64,000 bases of DNA from G963677085 sp963677085 (GTDB lineage: Bacteria > Planctomycetota > Planctomycetia > Pirellulales > Thermoguttaceae): NCBI GenBank assembly GCA_963677085.2, contig CAXXFH010000006.1, forward strand, positions 186,001 through 250,000, in the 5' to 3' direction. Shown one piece after another: positions 7,877 to 16,909 of this stretch. Each line of letters starts with the position of its first letter. Positions within the stretch are counted from its first letter, which is position 1. The notes beneath the pieces are model-generated. The model was not told where the DNA came from. It did not search any database and worked only from the letters and a program-made list of their open reading frames with translations. The translations under genes were made by a program, and so were the position numbers.

Positions 7877-8643
7877 CCCAATCTGAAGACGCAAAACGCA
7901 TTCTCGACGACGAGTTCCGTTTCGACCGTTTGGTCGACGGGGAACTTTCGGAGACCGAACGCCGCGAGTTGCTTTCCAATTTGGACGACGAGCCGAGTGG
8001 TTGGCGGCGGTGTGCGTTGGCCTTTTTGGAGGCTCAGGAGTGGAAACGCCAGTTCGGCGCGATCAAACAGCACGAGCCGGCCGCACCGCCGCGTGCGCAG
8101 CCTCCCGCGCGGCGGTCGCGGTTTGCTCATCGTGTCGCAACCCTGATGGCTGTGGCCGCCAGCTTTCTGGTAGCACTGTTTCTCGGCTCGGTGTTGCAGC
8201 GTGCATGGCACGGACAGCCGCTGGGCTCGCCGGCGTCGTCTCAGATGGCCGAGCACGCGCCGGCCTTACCGTCATCGACCGAGTTGCCCGTCGTCGCGCC
8301 GCCCGTCACGCAGCCCTCCACCGCGCAGTTGGCGCAGACCGAGCCGCAACGTGCCGACAGTCCATCGAGCCCTTGGCAGATGGTCACCGTCAGGCGGCCT
8401 GATGCGGTCGATGGCTCGGGGGCGATTCAACTCCCGGCGGTCGAGCGTGATCAGCTCGACGAAAACTGGCTGAGCAGCCTGCCGTCGGCCATGCCGCGCG
8501 ACGTGCTTGAATCGCTTCGACGCACGGGCCACGAAGTTCAACAGCACCGCCAGTTGGTGCCACTCGAAATGCAAGACGGCCGGCGTCTAGTCGTACCCGT
8601 CGATCAGGTCGACGTCCACTACGTGGGCAATCCGGCATTGTGA
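7873..8643 (+). CDS. Membrane-anchored anti-sigma-like protein
   Basis: This 256-residue protein is probably the regulator of the sigma factor encoded just upstream, since the two reading frames overlap by 4 bases. The N-terminal 60 residues contain the FDRLVDGELSETERRELLSNLDD segment (given here in pieces: VDGELSETER at about 22-31), typical of planctomycete anti-sigma N-termini that lack the Zn ligands. A single membrane helix follows (about 94-114, VATLMAVAASFLVALFLGSV). The C-terminal part is Pro/Ala-rich and then folded. I infer cytoplasmic binding of the sigma factor and sensing outside the membrane. No direct homologue is recognised for the C-terminal domain. Confidence 0.7.
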   Translation: MTQSEDAKRILDDEFRFDRLVDGELSETERRELLSNLDDEPSGWRRCALAFLEAQEWKRQFGAIKQHEPAAPPRAQPPARRSRFAHRVATLMAVAASFLVALFLGSVLQRAWHGQPLGSPASSQMAEHAPALPSSTELPVVAPPVTQPSTAQLAQTEPQRADSPSSPWQMVTVRRPDAVDGSGAIQLPAVERDQLDENWLSSLPSAMPRDVLESLRRTGHEVQQHRQLVPLEMQDGRRLVVPVDQVDVHYVGNPAL

Positions 8644-8777
8644 TTCTAGGGAGTTTTCAGTTTGCAGTAGTCAGTCGCTGGTGAATAGTGGGTAGAACGA
8701 TTTCTTTCCCAATCAGAAATCCCAAATCAGAAATGGTTAGTTGTTTCCTGTCCCACGGACGAAAAAGGAGATCGAGC

Positions 8778-9920
8778 ATGTTCAAACCATGGTGGATTGG
8801 CGGTGTTGCCGCGTTATTGGTGTTGCCGTCGGCAGCCTGGGCTGAAGACGGCGCGCAGGTGAAAATCTATGAAATGGGGCCGATGGTCGTGCACGTCCGC
8901 ACCGCGTTAGCTCAAGCCGACGGCCCAAGGTTGGTAAGCGACGGTCCGGTCAACATCGGGGTCGTCGCCGATGTGGATGATGGTGAGGAGCAAGACGTTC
9001 TCGTTCGCCCCGAAATGCTGAGCGACTACTGGCTCGGCGTACAGGTACGGCCGTTGCGTGGGCCGATTAACGCCCATCTGGGGTTGGCTGAAGACCAAGG
9101 GTTGGTGGTCGAACGAGTGATGCCCGAGAGCCCGGCCGCAAAGGTCGAGATCGCCGAGACCGACGTAATCGTCTCAGCCAACGGCAAGCCGGTGGGCGAC
9201 GTGCCCGATCTGCTGAAGGCCATCTCTGCGGCCGAAGACCAGAAGCTCAAGCTGGAGGTAATCCAGAAGGGTAAGCGGAAGACGCTCACCGTGGAACTAG
9301 TCAAACGTCCCGAGACCGGTCGAGCGCAAGCCCAACGGCCGCCAATGCCGGAGGGCCAGGATTGGCAGCGGATCGAGCAATGGTTCAAGCGGATTCATCC
9401 CGGCGAGGCCGCCGGTCCGATGCGGTTCCGCTTTTTCGGCCCTGGGACAATCCTACCACCGGGTACTCCGGTTCAGCCGGCGCTGCCGGGCAACGTGACC
9501 ATTAGTATCACAAAGACGGGCGAAAAGCCGGCGAAGATTACCGTCACCCGGGATGACGAGAAATGGGAAGTTACCGAGGAACAACTCGACAAGCTACCCG
9601 ACGACATCCGTTCGCACGTCGAACGAATGCTCGGCCGAGGGGCCCATGTGTTTTTCGGCGAATGGCCTAAGCCGGGCGGCACGATGCAGCGGTTCGACTT
9701 CATCCCCGATTGGGCCGTGCCCGAGCAGATGAAGCCCGAGCAACCCAAAGCCGATGGCGATGCTCAGCCGGAAGCCAAACCGCGAATGCCACGCGAACGG
9801 CTGCTCGAGCGCCGGTTCGACGAGATGCAGCGCCGGTTGGAGGAGTTGCGCAAATCGATTGACGAACTAAGGGAAAAACCCGCTCCCTCGCCGAGCAAGG
9901 AAGACCCGAACCAAGCGTGA
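8778..9920 (+). CDS. Exported PDZ-domain protein
   Basis: The start was chosen at the ATG at 8778, which follows AAAAAGGAG and opens directly into a signal peptide (MFKPWW..., cleavage after AWA at about 23-25); an in-frame codon 90 bases earlier is not supported. Residues about 95-180 form a PDZ domain (YWLGVQVRPLRG..., EDQGLVVERVMPESPAAKVEI). Repeats of charged residues and a C-terminal coiled-coil-like segment follow (RMPRERLLERRFDEMQRRLE and beyond). There is no protease domain. It is third in the sigma/anti-sigma operon, so it may bind peptide ends and signal to, or be controlled by, that pair. This role is inferred. Confidence 0.75.
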   Translation: MFKPWWIGGVAALLVLPSAAWAEDGAQVKIYEMGPMVVHVRTALAQADGPRLVSDGPVNIGVVADVDDGEEQDVLVRPEMLSDYWLGVQVRPLRGPINAHLGLAEDQGLVVERVMPESPAAKVEIAETDVIVSANGKPVGDVPDLLKAISAAEDQKLKLEVIQKGKRKTLTVELVKRPETGRAQAQRPPMPEGQDWQRIEQWFKRIHPGEAAGPMRFRFFGPGTILPPGTPVQPALPGNVTISITKTGEKPAKITVTRDDEKWEVTEEQLDKLPDDIRSHVERMLGRGAHVFFGEWPKPGGTMQRFDFIPDWAVPEQMKPEQPKADGDAQPEAKPRMPRERLLERRFDEMQRRLEELRKSIDELREKPAPSPSKEDPNQA

Positions 9921-10022
9921 GTTTGGGAACGAGCGAGTAATCGGGATTGAACCATTCATTGTTTGTGGCTTCATCCTTCCCACCCGCTGCGGTTTCCTGC
10001 CGCAGCCGATCCTGAAGCCGGT

Positions 10023-10052
10023 CCCGGCACGTCCTTTTTCTGGCGTGCCGGG
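10023..10052 (+). terminator. Rho-independent terminator-like hairpin
   Basis: CCCGGCACG and CGTGCCGGG form a perfect 9-bp stem around a 12-base loop. ACTGTTTTCGTTTCTT follows. It lies about 100 bases beyond the PDZ gene and could end the sigma-factor operon. Confidence 0.65.
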
Positions 10053-10196
10053 ACTGTTTTCGTTTCTTGGTAGATGCTTTCTCGCCGTTTTTTGCCTTCG
10101 TCGCCGTCTCGGGCTATTCTGTTACGTTGAGCCCATGGCGGCCGACGTTTGTCGACGATCGCACCGTGAATCCATGAAACCCAACGAGCCGAAATC

Positions 10197-11615
10197 ATGA
10201 AAGCCAGTCACTTGCTCCTGGTCCTGAGTGTCGTATTTTCGGTCTGTTTTGGGGTGTCCCAATTGTTGGCAGCCGAGAAGAACATCGTGTTGTTTGTCTC
10301 AGACGACCACGGTTGCGACGCCGGCTGTTACGGCAACCCGGTAATCAAAACGCCGGCGATGGATGCCCTGGCCGCCGACGGTACGTTGTTCATCCACGCT
10401 TTCTGTACCACGGCCAGTTGCAGTGCCAGCCGTTCGGTAATTCTCTCGGGCATGCACAATCATGCCAACGGCCAGTACGGGCACCAGCACCATTACCACC
10501 ACTTCAGCAGTTTCCCGAAGGTCAAGACCTTGCCGGTCATGCTCACCGAGGCCGGCTACCGGACCGCACGGATCGGCAAGTATCACGTGGCACCGGAAGA
10601 GGTCTACAAATTCGAAACCGTGTTGAAGGGTCCCACGCGCAACGGCGTGCAAATGGCCGAGAACTGCCGCGAATTTCTCGCGGCCGAAGACGAGCGACCT
10701 TTTTTCCTCTACTTCTGCACGTCGGACCCGCACCGCGGCGGTGGGCGTTTAGAAGAATTGCCCGGGCGGCCCGACCGTTTTGGCAACACCACGAAGGGTT
10801 ATCCGGGCGTCGAGGAGGTCACCTACACGATGGACGAGGTGATCGTACCACCCTTCTTGCCCGACACGCCCGCCTGCCGTGCCGAGCTGACGCAATACTA
10901 CCAGTCGGTCTCTCGCGTCGACCAGGGCATCGCCCGGTTGGTGAAGATCCTCAAAGAGACGGGCAACTGGGACAACACGCTCTTCGTTTACATCTCGGAC
11001 CACGGCATTGCATTCCCCGGCGGGAAGACGACCACTTACGAGCCGGGGCTACACTCGCCCTGTATCGCCCGCAACCCGTACATGAAGAAGCGAGGCGTTA
11101 AGTGCAATGCGTTGGTTTCTTGGGTCGATTTGACGCCTACGCTTCTGGACTTCGCCGGCGCGACGCCGAAGAAACCGATGTATCACGGCCGGTCGTTCCT
11201 TTCGATGTTCGACGAAGAGAATCCCCAGGGCTGGGACGAAGTCTGCGCCTCGCACACGTTCCACGAGATCACGCTGTACTACCCAATGCGCGTGGTTCGC
11301 GGACGACAGTACAAGCTCATCTGGAACATCGCCCATGGACTGCCGTACCCGTTCGCCAGCGACCTTTGGGCGTCGTCGACATTCCAGGACCGCTACCAGC
11401 AAGGCCCCGACACACTCTACGGCAAGCGAACCATTGACGCGTACATCCATCGCCCGGCGTTTGAGCTGTACGATCTGAAGGCCGATCCCGACGAGGTAAA
11501 CAACCTGGCCGCCGATCCCCAATACGCCGAAGTCCTCGAAAAGTTGCAGGGCAAGATCAAGGCCATGCAGCAGAAGACCAACGACCCTTGGGTTCACAAG
11601 TGGGAGTATGAGTAG
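10197..11615 (+). CDS. Exported arylsulfatase-family sulfatase (heparan N-sulfatase-like)
   Basis: This hydrolase of sulfate esters or sulfamates on polysaccharides has a signal peptide (about 1-26). The 472-residue protein has metal ligands D36/D37 (SDDHG) and the formylglycine motif CSASR at 75-79, with C75 the residue to be oxidised. YHV and DHG metal/sulfate-site segments occur further on (for example GKYHVAPE and ISDHGIAFPGGK). The C-terminal region (YDLKADPDEVNNLA) is the usual subdomain of this class. The Cys-type motif requires a formylglycine-generating enzyme, not found in this window. The substrate is unknown; overall resemblance is to N-sulfoglucosamine sulfohydrolases. Confidence 0.92.
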   Translation: MKASHLLLVLSVVFSVCFGVSQLLAAEKNIVLFVSDDHGCDAGCYGNPVIKTPAMDALAADGTLFIHAFCTTASCSASRSVILSGMHNHANGQYGHQHHYHHFSSFPKVKTLPVMLTEAGYRTARIGKYHVAPEEVYKFETVLKGPTRNGVQMAENCREFLAAEDERPFFLYFCTSDPHRGGGRLEELPGRPDRFGNTTKGYPGVEEVTYTMDEVIVPPFLPDTPACRAELTQYYQSVSRVDQGIARLVKILKETGNWDNTLFVYISDHGIAFPGGKTTTYEPGLHSPCIARNPYMKKRGVKCNALVSWVDLTPTLLDFAGATPKKPMYHGRSFLSMFDEENPQGWDEVCASHTFHEITLYYPMRVVRGRQYKLIWNIAHGLPYPFASDLWASSTFQDRYQQGPDTLYGKRTIDAYIHRPAFELYDLKADPDEVNNLAADPQYAEVLEKLQGKIKAMQQKTNDPWVHKWEYE

Positions 11616-11662
11616 GGGCGAGAGACGAGCGTGGCTTGCCCGGCTGGCTGGTCCGACGGGTG

Positions 11663-11728
11663 TGTGCCACTGGCTCTGCCAGTGCTGGGTAAACTCAAGG
11701 GAGCACTGGCAGAGCCAGTGGCACACGC
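11663..11728. repeat. Paired palindrome repeat, CACTGGCTCTGCCAGTG type
   Basis: Inverted arms of GTGTGCCACTGGCTCTGCCAGTG type flank a short spacer in the gap between the sulfatase and nitrilase genes. The same unit occurs at 4291-4359, 24788-24857 and, more degenerate, 38808-38866. Confidence 0.8.
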
Positions 11729-11774
11729 GTCTGAGTTTTTCGCTCATGAGCCCAAAGCATCGAGGAGTATCGCC

Positions 11775-12839
11775 ATGCAAGATTCAAGCAACGATCGAGC
11801 AACGCGTCGTGGATTTCTGCGACGGGCTTCGTTGGGGGCGGGACTGGCCGCATGGGTGGGTGTAGACGTGGCTTCGGCCGCACCGTCGACACCCAAGGAA
11901 ACCCCCAAACGCGATCGGTTGCCGCGCGAAGTCTGGGTGGCCACTATCTCGCTGGACAGATTGAGTGCAGATCGCTACCCGCAGATGATCGAAGCCATGC
12001 TGCGGAGGATGGAGGAAGTGCTGCCGTATGAACCGGACATCGTTTGCCTTCCCGAGATTTTTCCGTTTGCGAACCTTCGCACGGGCCGCCCTCCACTAAA
12101 TACCGTTGCAGAAGTGCCCATCGGCGACATCTCGCGGCCGTTTGCCGAGTTTGCGAAGAAGCACGCGGTTCACGTGGTGTGTCCGATTTACACTCGCCAA
12201 GGCGACCGCTACTACAATGCGGCCGTGTTTCTCGACCGGCAAGGGCAACTGTTGGGCGAGTATCGCAAGATGCACCCCACGGTGGGCGAATTGGAAAAGG
12301 GGATCACGCCGGGCCCGCTCGATCCGCCCGTCTTTCAAGCCGACTTCGGAAAGATCGGCGCTCAAATCTGCTTCGACATCAAGTGGAACGACGGCTGGGA
12401 GAAGCTTGCCCAACAGGGAGCGGAGATCGTCTTTTGGCCGTCGGCGTTCTCCGGCGGGACGATGGTCAATGCCAAGGCGTGGCAAAACGGGTATGGCGTC
12501 GTTTCCAGTGCGTGGAAAGACACGAGCAAAATCTGCGACGTCGCCGGCAATGCGGTGGCGTGGACCACTCGCTGGAATCCTTGGGCTTGCGCGCCGCTGA
12601 ACCTGGAAAAGGTCTTCCTGCACACGTGGCCCTATTGCCAACGATTCAAGGAGATTCAAGCTCAATACGGCGCGAAGATCCGCATCACCACGTTCGGCGA
12701 GGAAGAGTGGACGATCCTGGAAAGCCGGTCTGCGGATGTAAAGATCGCCGACGTGATGCGGCAGTTCGAGTTGAAGACCAACCGGCAGCATCTCGAGATT
12801 GCCGAGCAGGCACAACAACAGGCTCGACCGAACGAATGA
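11775..12839 (+). CDS. Tat-exported carbon-nitrogen hydrolase (nitrilase superfamily)
   Basis: The start is placed at 11775, where GAGGAG precedes the ATG and the frame opens into a twin-arginine signal (RRGFLRR at 11-17, then a hydrophobic stretch ending in ASAAP); a longer frame beginning at 11631 reads through a repeat. The 354-residue protein has the nitrilase-fold catalytic triad E94 (LPEIFPF), K165 (YRKMHPT) and C199 (GAQICFDIKW). Members hydrolyse amides or nitriles, or transfer acyl groups. Export of a nitrilase-fold enzyme is uncommon in model bacteria. It follows the sulfatase gene in the same direction but is separated from it by a repeat. The substrate is unknown. Confidence 0.88.
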   Translation: MQDSSNDRATRRGFLRRASLGAGLAAWVGVDVASAAPSTPKETPKRDRLPREVWVATISLDRLSADRYPQMIEAMLRRMEEVLPYEPDIVCLPEIFPFANLRTGRPPLNTVAEVPIGDISRPFAEFAKKHAVHVVCPIYTRQGDRYYNAAVFLDRQGQLLGEYRKMHPTVGELEKGITPGPLDPPVFQADFGKIGAQICFDIKWNDGWEKLAQQGAEIVFWPSAFSGGTMVNAKAWQNGYGVVSSAWKDTSKICDVAGNAVAWTTRWNPWACAPLNLEKVFLHTWPYCQRFKEIQAQYGAKIRITTFGEEEWTILESRSADVKIADVMRQFELKTNRQHLEIAEQAQQQARPNE

Positions 12840-12966
12840 CAATACTCGGATGCCTGTGGCAGCTTGTCTGGCCCTGATTCAGCAAGGGCGGGCAAGCCGC
12901 CCATGGCACCTGAACGAGTAAGGACGGCGGCGACCGCTTCTATCGTGCTCAAACAGCTTCCAAGCA
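12840..12966. repeat. Degenerate paired palindrome (GGGCGGGCAAGCCGCCC type)
   Basis: A degenerate left arm (about 12853-12876) and a clearer right arm (about 12887-12910, ending in CCATGGCACC) resemble the element at 25866-25928. It lies between the convergent nitrilase and zinc-ribbon genes. Confidence 0.5.
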
Positions 12967-13503
12967 CTATGTGCCGAGGACGATCCTTCCGATCCACGCC
13001 ACGAGCAAAGGCGAGAAGCCAAGCAACTTGGTCCACACTCCGTGATATCGCCAACTCACCATCGTGAACGCAGTCATGAATAGGACAATTGCGGTTGCGA
13101 AAGCGGCATGGGCGATTCCTGGAAGGAGGAAGGGAATTCCAGGACTGTTTGAATCGGGATAGTGTCTTTCAAAGTCGCGAATGGCTTGGTCAACGGCGGG
13201 CTCCACCCGCAAAGCAAAGTCAGCGACAACAGCCGCGAAGAGGCTGCCCGCGACCAAGAGAATTAACGTGCAGCACCGCGATAGCCAGCGTGGGACGTCT
13301 TGACGAGGAGGGGCGGTCACAAAACGCCAAGCCGCTGCTAACCATTTCCGCAGCAGCAACAGCAAGTCGCCGCTATCCCCGCCCGTACGGTTTTCTTCAG
13401 GCGTGAAATCGGGGTCTACGTGCCCATCGCGTGTTGTGCCGCAATTCCAGCACACGTCGAAGCTGTCCTCGATCTCTTCGCCACAGTTGCCACATTTCCA
13501 CAT
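12967..13503 (-). CDS. Small membrane protein with N-terminal zinc ribbon
   Basis: The start is at 13503 because the frame there opens with MWKCGNCGEE; the 68 codons upstream have no membrane or domain character. The 178-residue protein has a CxxC...CxxC zinc ribbon (CGNC at 4-7 and CWNC around 17-20), a charged linker, and three hydrophobic helices in the second half (RCCTLILLVAGSLFAAVVAD; a segment near HAAFATAIVLFMTAF; LLGFSPLLVAWIGRIVL). Zinc ribbons of this kind are common on planctomycete hypothetical proteins. Function is unknown. It is 12 bases downstream of another small membrane protein gene and is probably co-transcribed with it. Confidence 0.65.
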   Translation of the reverse strand: MWKCGNCGEEIEDSFDVCWNCGTTRDGHVDPDFTPEENRTGGDSGDLLLLLRKWLAAAWRFVTAPPRQDVPRWLSRCCTLILLVAGSLFAAVVADFALRVEPAVDQAIRDFERHYPDSNSPGIPFLLPGIAHAAFATAIVLFMTAFTMVSWRYHGVWTKLLGFSPLLVAWIGRIVLGT

Positions 13504-13514
13504 AGGCAACCCTA

Positions 13515-13826
13515 TCAGAAATGAATTCCACTGAGCCAGAAGATCCCAAGTAGTGCTACCATCGGAAGCCAATGTGCTACATAGTAACAGGCAAAGAATG
13601 TTGCGCTTCGAATCACGGAAGCCGCTCCTTGGTGTCGCCATACGACAAACATCGCCAAGCTCACCAGCAGCGGAGCAAGAGCCGGGCAGATGTACCATGC
13701 CAGCCAATTGCTCATGTGATTATCGAGTCGTTCACCTATGGCAAACCAAGCAATCCCAGACGTAAGCCCCAGGATAACCGCTGATGCGATCGTGAGGGGC
13801 CAAAGGGCTTCATGGTTGTCGGTCAT
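13515..13826 (-). CDS. Small polytopic membrane protein, unknown function
   Basis: The 103-residue protein is almost entirely hydrophobic, with about three helices (LTIASAVILGLTSGIAWF; YICPALAPLLVSLAMFVVW; FACYYVAHWLPMVALLGIFW). No family is recognised. It is the first gene of an apparent two-gene unit with the zinc-ribbon membrane protein (12-base gap). The hydrophobic pattern across the frame argues that it is real rather than a chance frame. Confidence 0.55.
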   Translation of the reverse strand: MTDNHEALWPLTIASAVILGLTSGIAWFAIGERLDNHMSNWLAWYICPALAPLLVSLAMFVVWRHQGAASVIRSATFFACYYVAHWLPMVALLGIFWLSGIHF

Positions 13827-14099
13827 AAGGCGTATGAATCGAGTGAGGGCCAGCTATTCCCTATTCCACGGAGGGCTCAGTTGTCCGGGACAAGCAATAT
13901 CCTTGGGGCTTGGGGAAAGGGAGGCGGCGACTCATCATTGGGCGGTGTCCAAAGAAACACTGGCTGACGAGTTTGCACGGGTGACCGGCAGCGGTTGCGT
14001 TACCCGTCCCCGCCGTGTATTCACGCCGGACTAAATATCGGACGCCCCACATTCACTACTGACCACTACCCACTTCCGGCGTGACCACCGGTCGCGGCC
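13827..14099. other. Intergenic gap, nothing recognised
   Basis: About 270 bases with no gene, clear terminator or member of the repeat families. Open frames here are short and lack coding character. Confidence 0.5.
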
Positions 14100-14861
14100 T
14101 TATAGCAGGCTTTCCAGCAGCAGGCGCATTTTGCGCATTTCGGCCATTTGGTCGACGTCGGGCATGGGCGTGATGTCCACGCACAAGGCCCGATCGTAGT
14201 GGACCTTGTTAAGCTGGTTGACGAGCCGGCCGTATTCGACGGCGCCTTGGCCGATGCGCACTTGAAGTTCGTCTTTGCTCGTGTCGCGGAGCCGGACGTG
14301 ATAGACGTACTTCATCACCTGCTCAAACGGTTTGCCCTGGTGAGGGCCGTAGATGTAATGGCTCGGGTCCAAGGCGATCCCCAACCCCTTGACGCTGTCG
14401 CAGAGCACGACGGCCGTGTCGGGGTCTTGGGTCATACGGCCCGTCTCGGTGAGCAGACCTACCCGCACGCCTTCGACCAAGCCGATGGCCACCATCTCGC
14501 GCAGCCGCTCGACCTCGGCATTGAACGGGGTGCCCAATTCCGAGCAACGAATCACGATGTTGGCCACCTTGACGGCCTTGGCCAGCTTGCAGCAGGCGGC
14601 GAACTGGGCGTAGTAGAGCTTTTCGTCTTCCGTCTGGATGTCGACACTGAAGGCGCAGGGCGTCAGCCGAAAGGTGTTACGGCAACTGAGCATGGCCCCG
14701 TCGGGATCGGCAAGCACCTCGGAGGGCCTCATGTGCCCCCCGTCCTCGTGGATCATCAGCTCTACGGCCGTGTATTGTAAGTCGACCAACCGGCTTAAAG
14801 CGGCGTCGAGCGTCAGGTCTGCAAAGCACCGGGTAGAAGCGGCAACGAACACTCCGTTCAC
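14100..14861 (-). CDS. Sugar phosphate isomerase/epimerase-like TIM-barrel protein
   Basis: The 253-residue protein belongs to the AP-endonuclease-2/xylose-isomerase-like TIM-barrel family. Its strand-end pattern includes YTAVELMIHEDG, ANIVIRCSELG, VGLLTETGRM and LGIALDPSHYIYG, and its C-terminal VRLRDTSKDELQVRIGQGAVEY carries the usual metal-binding His/Asp/Glu-type positions in family order. Length is normal for the family (250-290). Planctomycetes encode many such paralogs in sugar catabolism, but the exact substrate is not deducible. It is a single gene, with no operon partner on the same strand. Confidence 0.8.
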   Translation of the reverse strand: MNGVFVAASTRCFADLTLDAALSRLVDLQYTAVELMIHEDGGHMRPSEVLADPDGAMLSCRNTFRLTPCAFSVDIQTEDEKLYYAQFAACCKLAKAVKVANIVIRCSELGTPFNAEVERLREMVAIGLVEGVRVGLLTETGRMTQDPDTAVVLCDSVKGLGIALDPSHYIYGPHQGKPFEQVMKYVYHVRLRDTSKDELQVRIGQGAVEYGRLVNQLNKVHYDRALCVDITPMPDVDQMAEMRKMRLLLESLL

Positions 14862-15448
14862 TCCTTCATCTCGTGAGTCTTACTATGCAACATGCGCACA
14901 TGGCACGCATGTTAGCGACCGGCGGGAGCGGGCCGTTTTTATGTCGGCGTCCCCAATTCGATTGCGGAAGCACCGCATTCGGTGGGGGAACTATCCATCC
15001 GCCGACTGCCCCAATATTCCACACATTTGGCTGTTACAAAAGCATTCAGGCCGTACAGCTTACTACCAGAGACCCACTTCTGGCAACACCAACCGCCGAG
15101 AGGAAGCGGAGGCGTAAGCCCGGAGATCGAAATCAGACATTTTCGGCCGGGCGATCACCGAACGGCGTTCCGCGGAGCGGCGACGGTCGTTCGTCGATGT
15201 AACGTGTTGTTTAGAATGAGGTTGTGTCAAGTGGTTTCGGTTGGGGCCGCGCCAAACACGACTTCTTCACCCCAGAAGTGCCCCGACAAACCCGACGTTG
15301 CTTCAGCGGAAACCTACAGTAGAATTCTGAAGACGGTGGCGGCCCATCGAACGTATCGATAGATATGATCGCGAGATAGCATCATCCGATTGGGCTGTTG
15401 CCCAGCCGCGTTGCCGACGTTGTGGTCAATTTCACTCTGGAGCTTGTT
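14862..15448. other. Long divergent intergenic region, no gene seen
   Basis: About 590 bases between divergently oriented genes. Frames here are short and their residue composition does not look coding. None of the recurrent repeat families seen elsewhere is obvious. It should hold the promoters of both flanking genes, but no confident promoter was assigned. Confidence 0.45.
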
Positions 15449-16564
15449 ATGGATTCTACCCCCCATCCGGAAGAGTCGCAGCCAAACGTTTCCTCGGCTG
15501 GACCCAACGCCGGTCAGCCGGTAATGGCCCAGTTGGCCCCGCAGGGTCCTTGTCCTCCGCAGCCACCCCGCCGCCGTCGCCGTTGGCCACTGGTTCTGCT
15601 GGTGTTGGTGCTGATGGGTTCACTGGCAGTCAACCTGGTGCTCTTTGGAGCTGCCGGAATCGGTGCTCTGGCCGGAGTCGACAGCGAGAGCAAGGTCCGC
15701 GAACAATACCACTCGTTGAACCGGTGGGGTGCCGACAAGGTGGCGGTGATCTCCCTGGAAGGTGCCATCCTGGAGAGCGACGGCTTCGTCAAACAGCAGA
15801 TCGACCGCATCCGCAAGGATGAGGGCGTGAAGGCCGTGGTGCTTCGGGTCGACTCGCCTGGCGGAACGGTCAGCGGCAGCGACTACCTCTACCACCACCT
15901 CCGCGAAGCGATCGCCGAGCGCAACATTCCCCTGGTCGTGAGCATGGGATCGATTGCGGCCAGCGGTGGGTACTATGTGTCGATGGCCGTGGGCGACACG
16001 CCCGAGTCGATCTATGCCGAACCGACTACCTTCACTGGTTCGATTGGCGTGATCATTCCGCACTACGACATCTCCAAACTGCTGGCCGACTGGGGAATCG
16101 AGCAAGATTCCGTCTCCAGCCACCCGCTGAAAGGCATGGGCTCGCCGGCCAAGCCGATGACCGAAGAGGAGCGCAAAATCTTCCAGAGTTTGGTCGACGA
16201 CGGGTTCAAGCGGTTCAAGCAGATTGTGCAAGACGGTCGACCGGCACTGAAGGAAAATCCTGATGCCCTCGACAAACTGGCCACCGGCCAGATCTTCACG
16301 GCCGATCAGGCCTTGGCAAACGGGTTGGTCGACAAGATCGGCTTCATCGAGGCGGCCATCGATCGGGCCATCGAGCTGGCCGGCCTCAACACGGCCAACG
16401 TTAAGGTAGTGAAGTACAAGAAGGAGCCGACACTGGCCGACGTATTCTTTGGTGCCCAAGCCCGAAGCCAGGGCTTCGACTTGAACATCCTGCTCGACAT
16501 GACGGCCCCGCGCGCGTATTACCTTTGCACATGGCTGCCGTCGCTGGTCGGCAAGTCGAAGTAG
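15449..16564 (+). CDS. sppA: Signal peptide peptidase SppA (36K type)
   Basis: This membrane-bound serine protease degrades signal peptides and small membrane peptides. The start at 15449 follows CTGGAG and gives a 371-residue protein. It has a Pro-rich cytoplasmic N-terminus, a membrane helix (about 46-74) and one S49 domain. The Ser/Lys dyad is S172 in GSIAASGGYY and K228 in HPLKGMGSP, placed as in the Bacillus enzyme by eye. The DSPGG motif (135-139) forms the oxyanion side. The stop is followed at once by the edge of a MITE-like repeat. Confidence 0.92.
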   Translation: MDSTPHPEESQPNVSSAGPNAGQPVMAQLAPQGPCPPQPPRRRRRWPLVLLVLVLMGSLAVNLVLFGAAGIGALAGVDSESKVREQYHSLNRWGADKVAVISLEGAILESDGFVKQQIDRIRKDEGVKAVVLRVDSPGGTVSGSDYLYHHLREAIAERNIPLVVSMGSIAASGGYYVSMAVGDTPESIYAEPTTFTGSIGVIIPHYDISKLLADWGIEQDSVSSHPLKGMGSPAKPMTEEERKIFQSLVDDGFKRFKQIVQDGRPALKENPDALDKLATGQIFTADQALANGLVDKIGFIEAAIDRAIELAGLNTANVKVVKYKKEPTLADVFFGAQARSQGFDLNILLDMTAPRAYYLCTWLPSLVGKSK

Positions 16565-16909
16565 CTAGTGCTCTGCCAGATTTGATTTAGGGGTTGAGGT
16601 AACATACTGTGGGTGCCACTTCTATGAAAGCTCGTCGGGTGTCAAGGCTTGGTTGGTGGTGTATTCGTCGAATTTTTTGGTGGTCCGTGTGGAACGCAAC
16701 CGAGCAGAAGAAGAGGCTAGCCGGGGGTCCAGGGGGTGGCAATGAACGCCCCTGGTCGGCGGAGGGAGCCGCCGAAACTTCGGCAGGGATGCTTTCTGTG
16801 GCGTCGATTGATGCGTGCATTGAAAATGATCGTTTCGGAAAACCGAACGCTTGGAGATCCAGGTTCCCGTTGGTCGCCGTCGTTTCATTGGCTATGCAGG
16901 CGTCAATAA

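Noticed and set aside
13738..14034. 98-codon plus-strand frame
   Set aside because: It partly overlaps the opposite-strand small membrane protein gene and has no coding character in the non-overlapping part.
16757..16774. Hairpin CGGCGG-AGGGAG-CCGCCG and the neighbouring CCAGGGG hairpin (16729-16755) as a transposase terminator
   Set aside because: There is no T-run in either direction. They are more likely structure within the IS noncoding end, though their role was not resolved.
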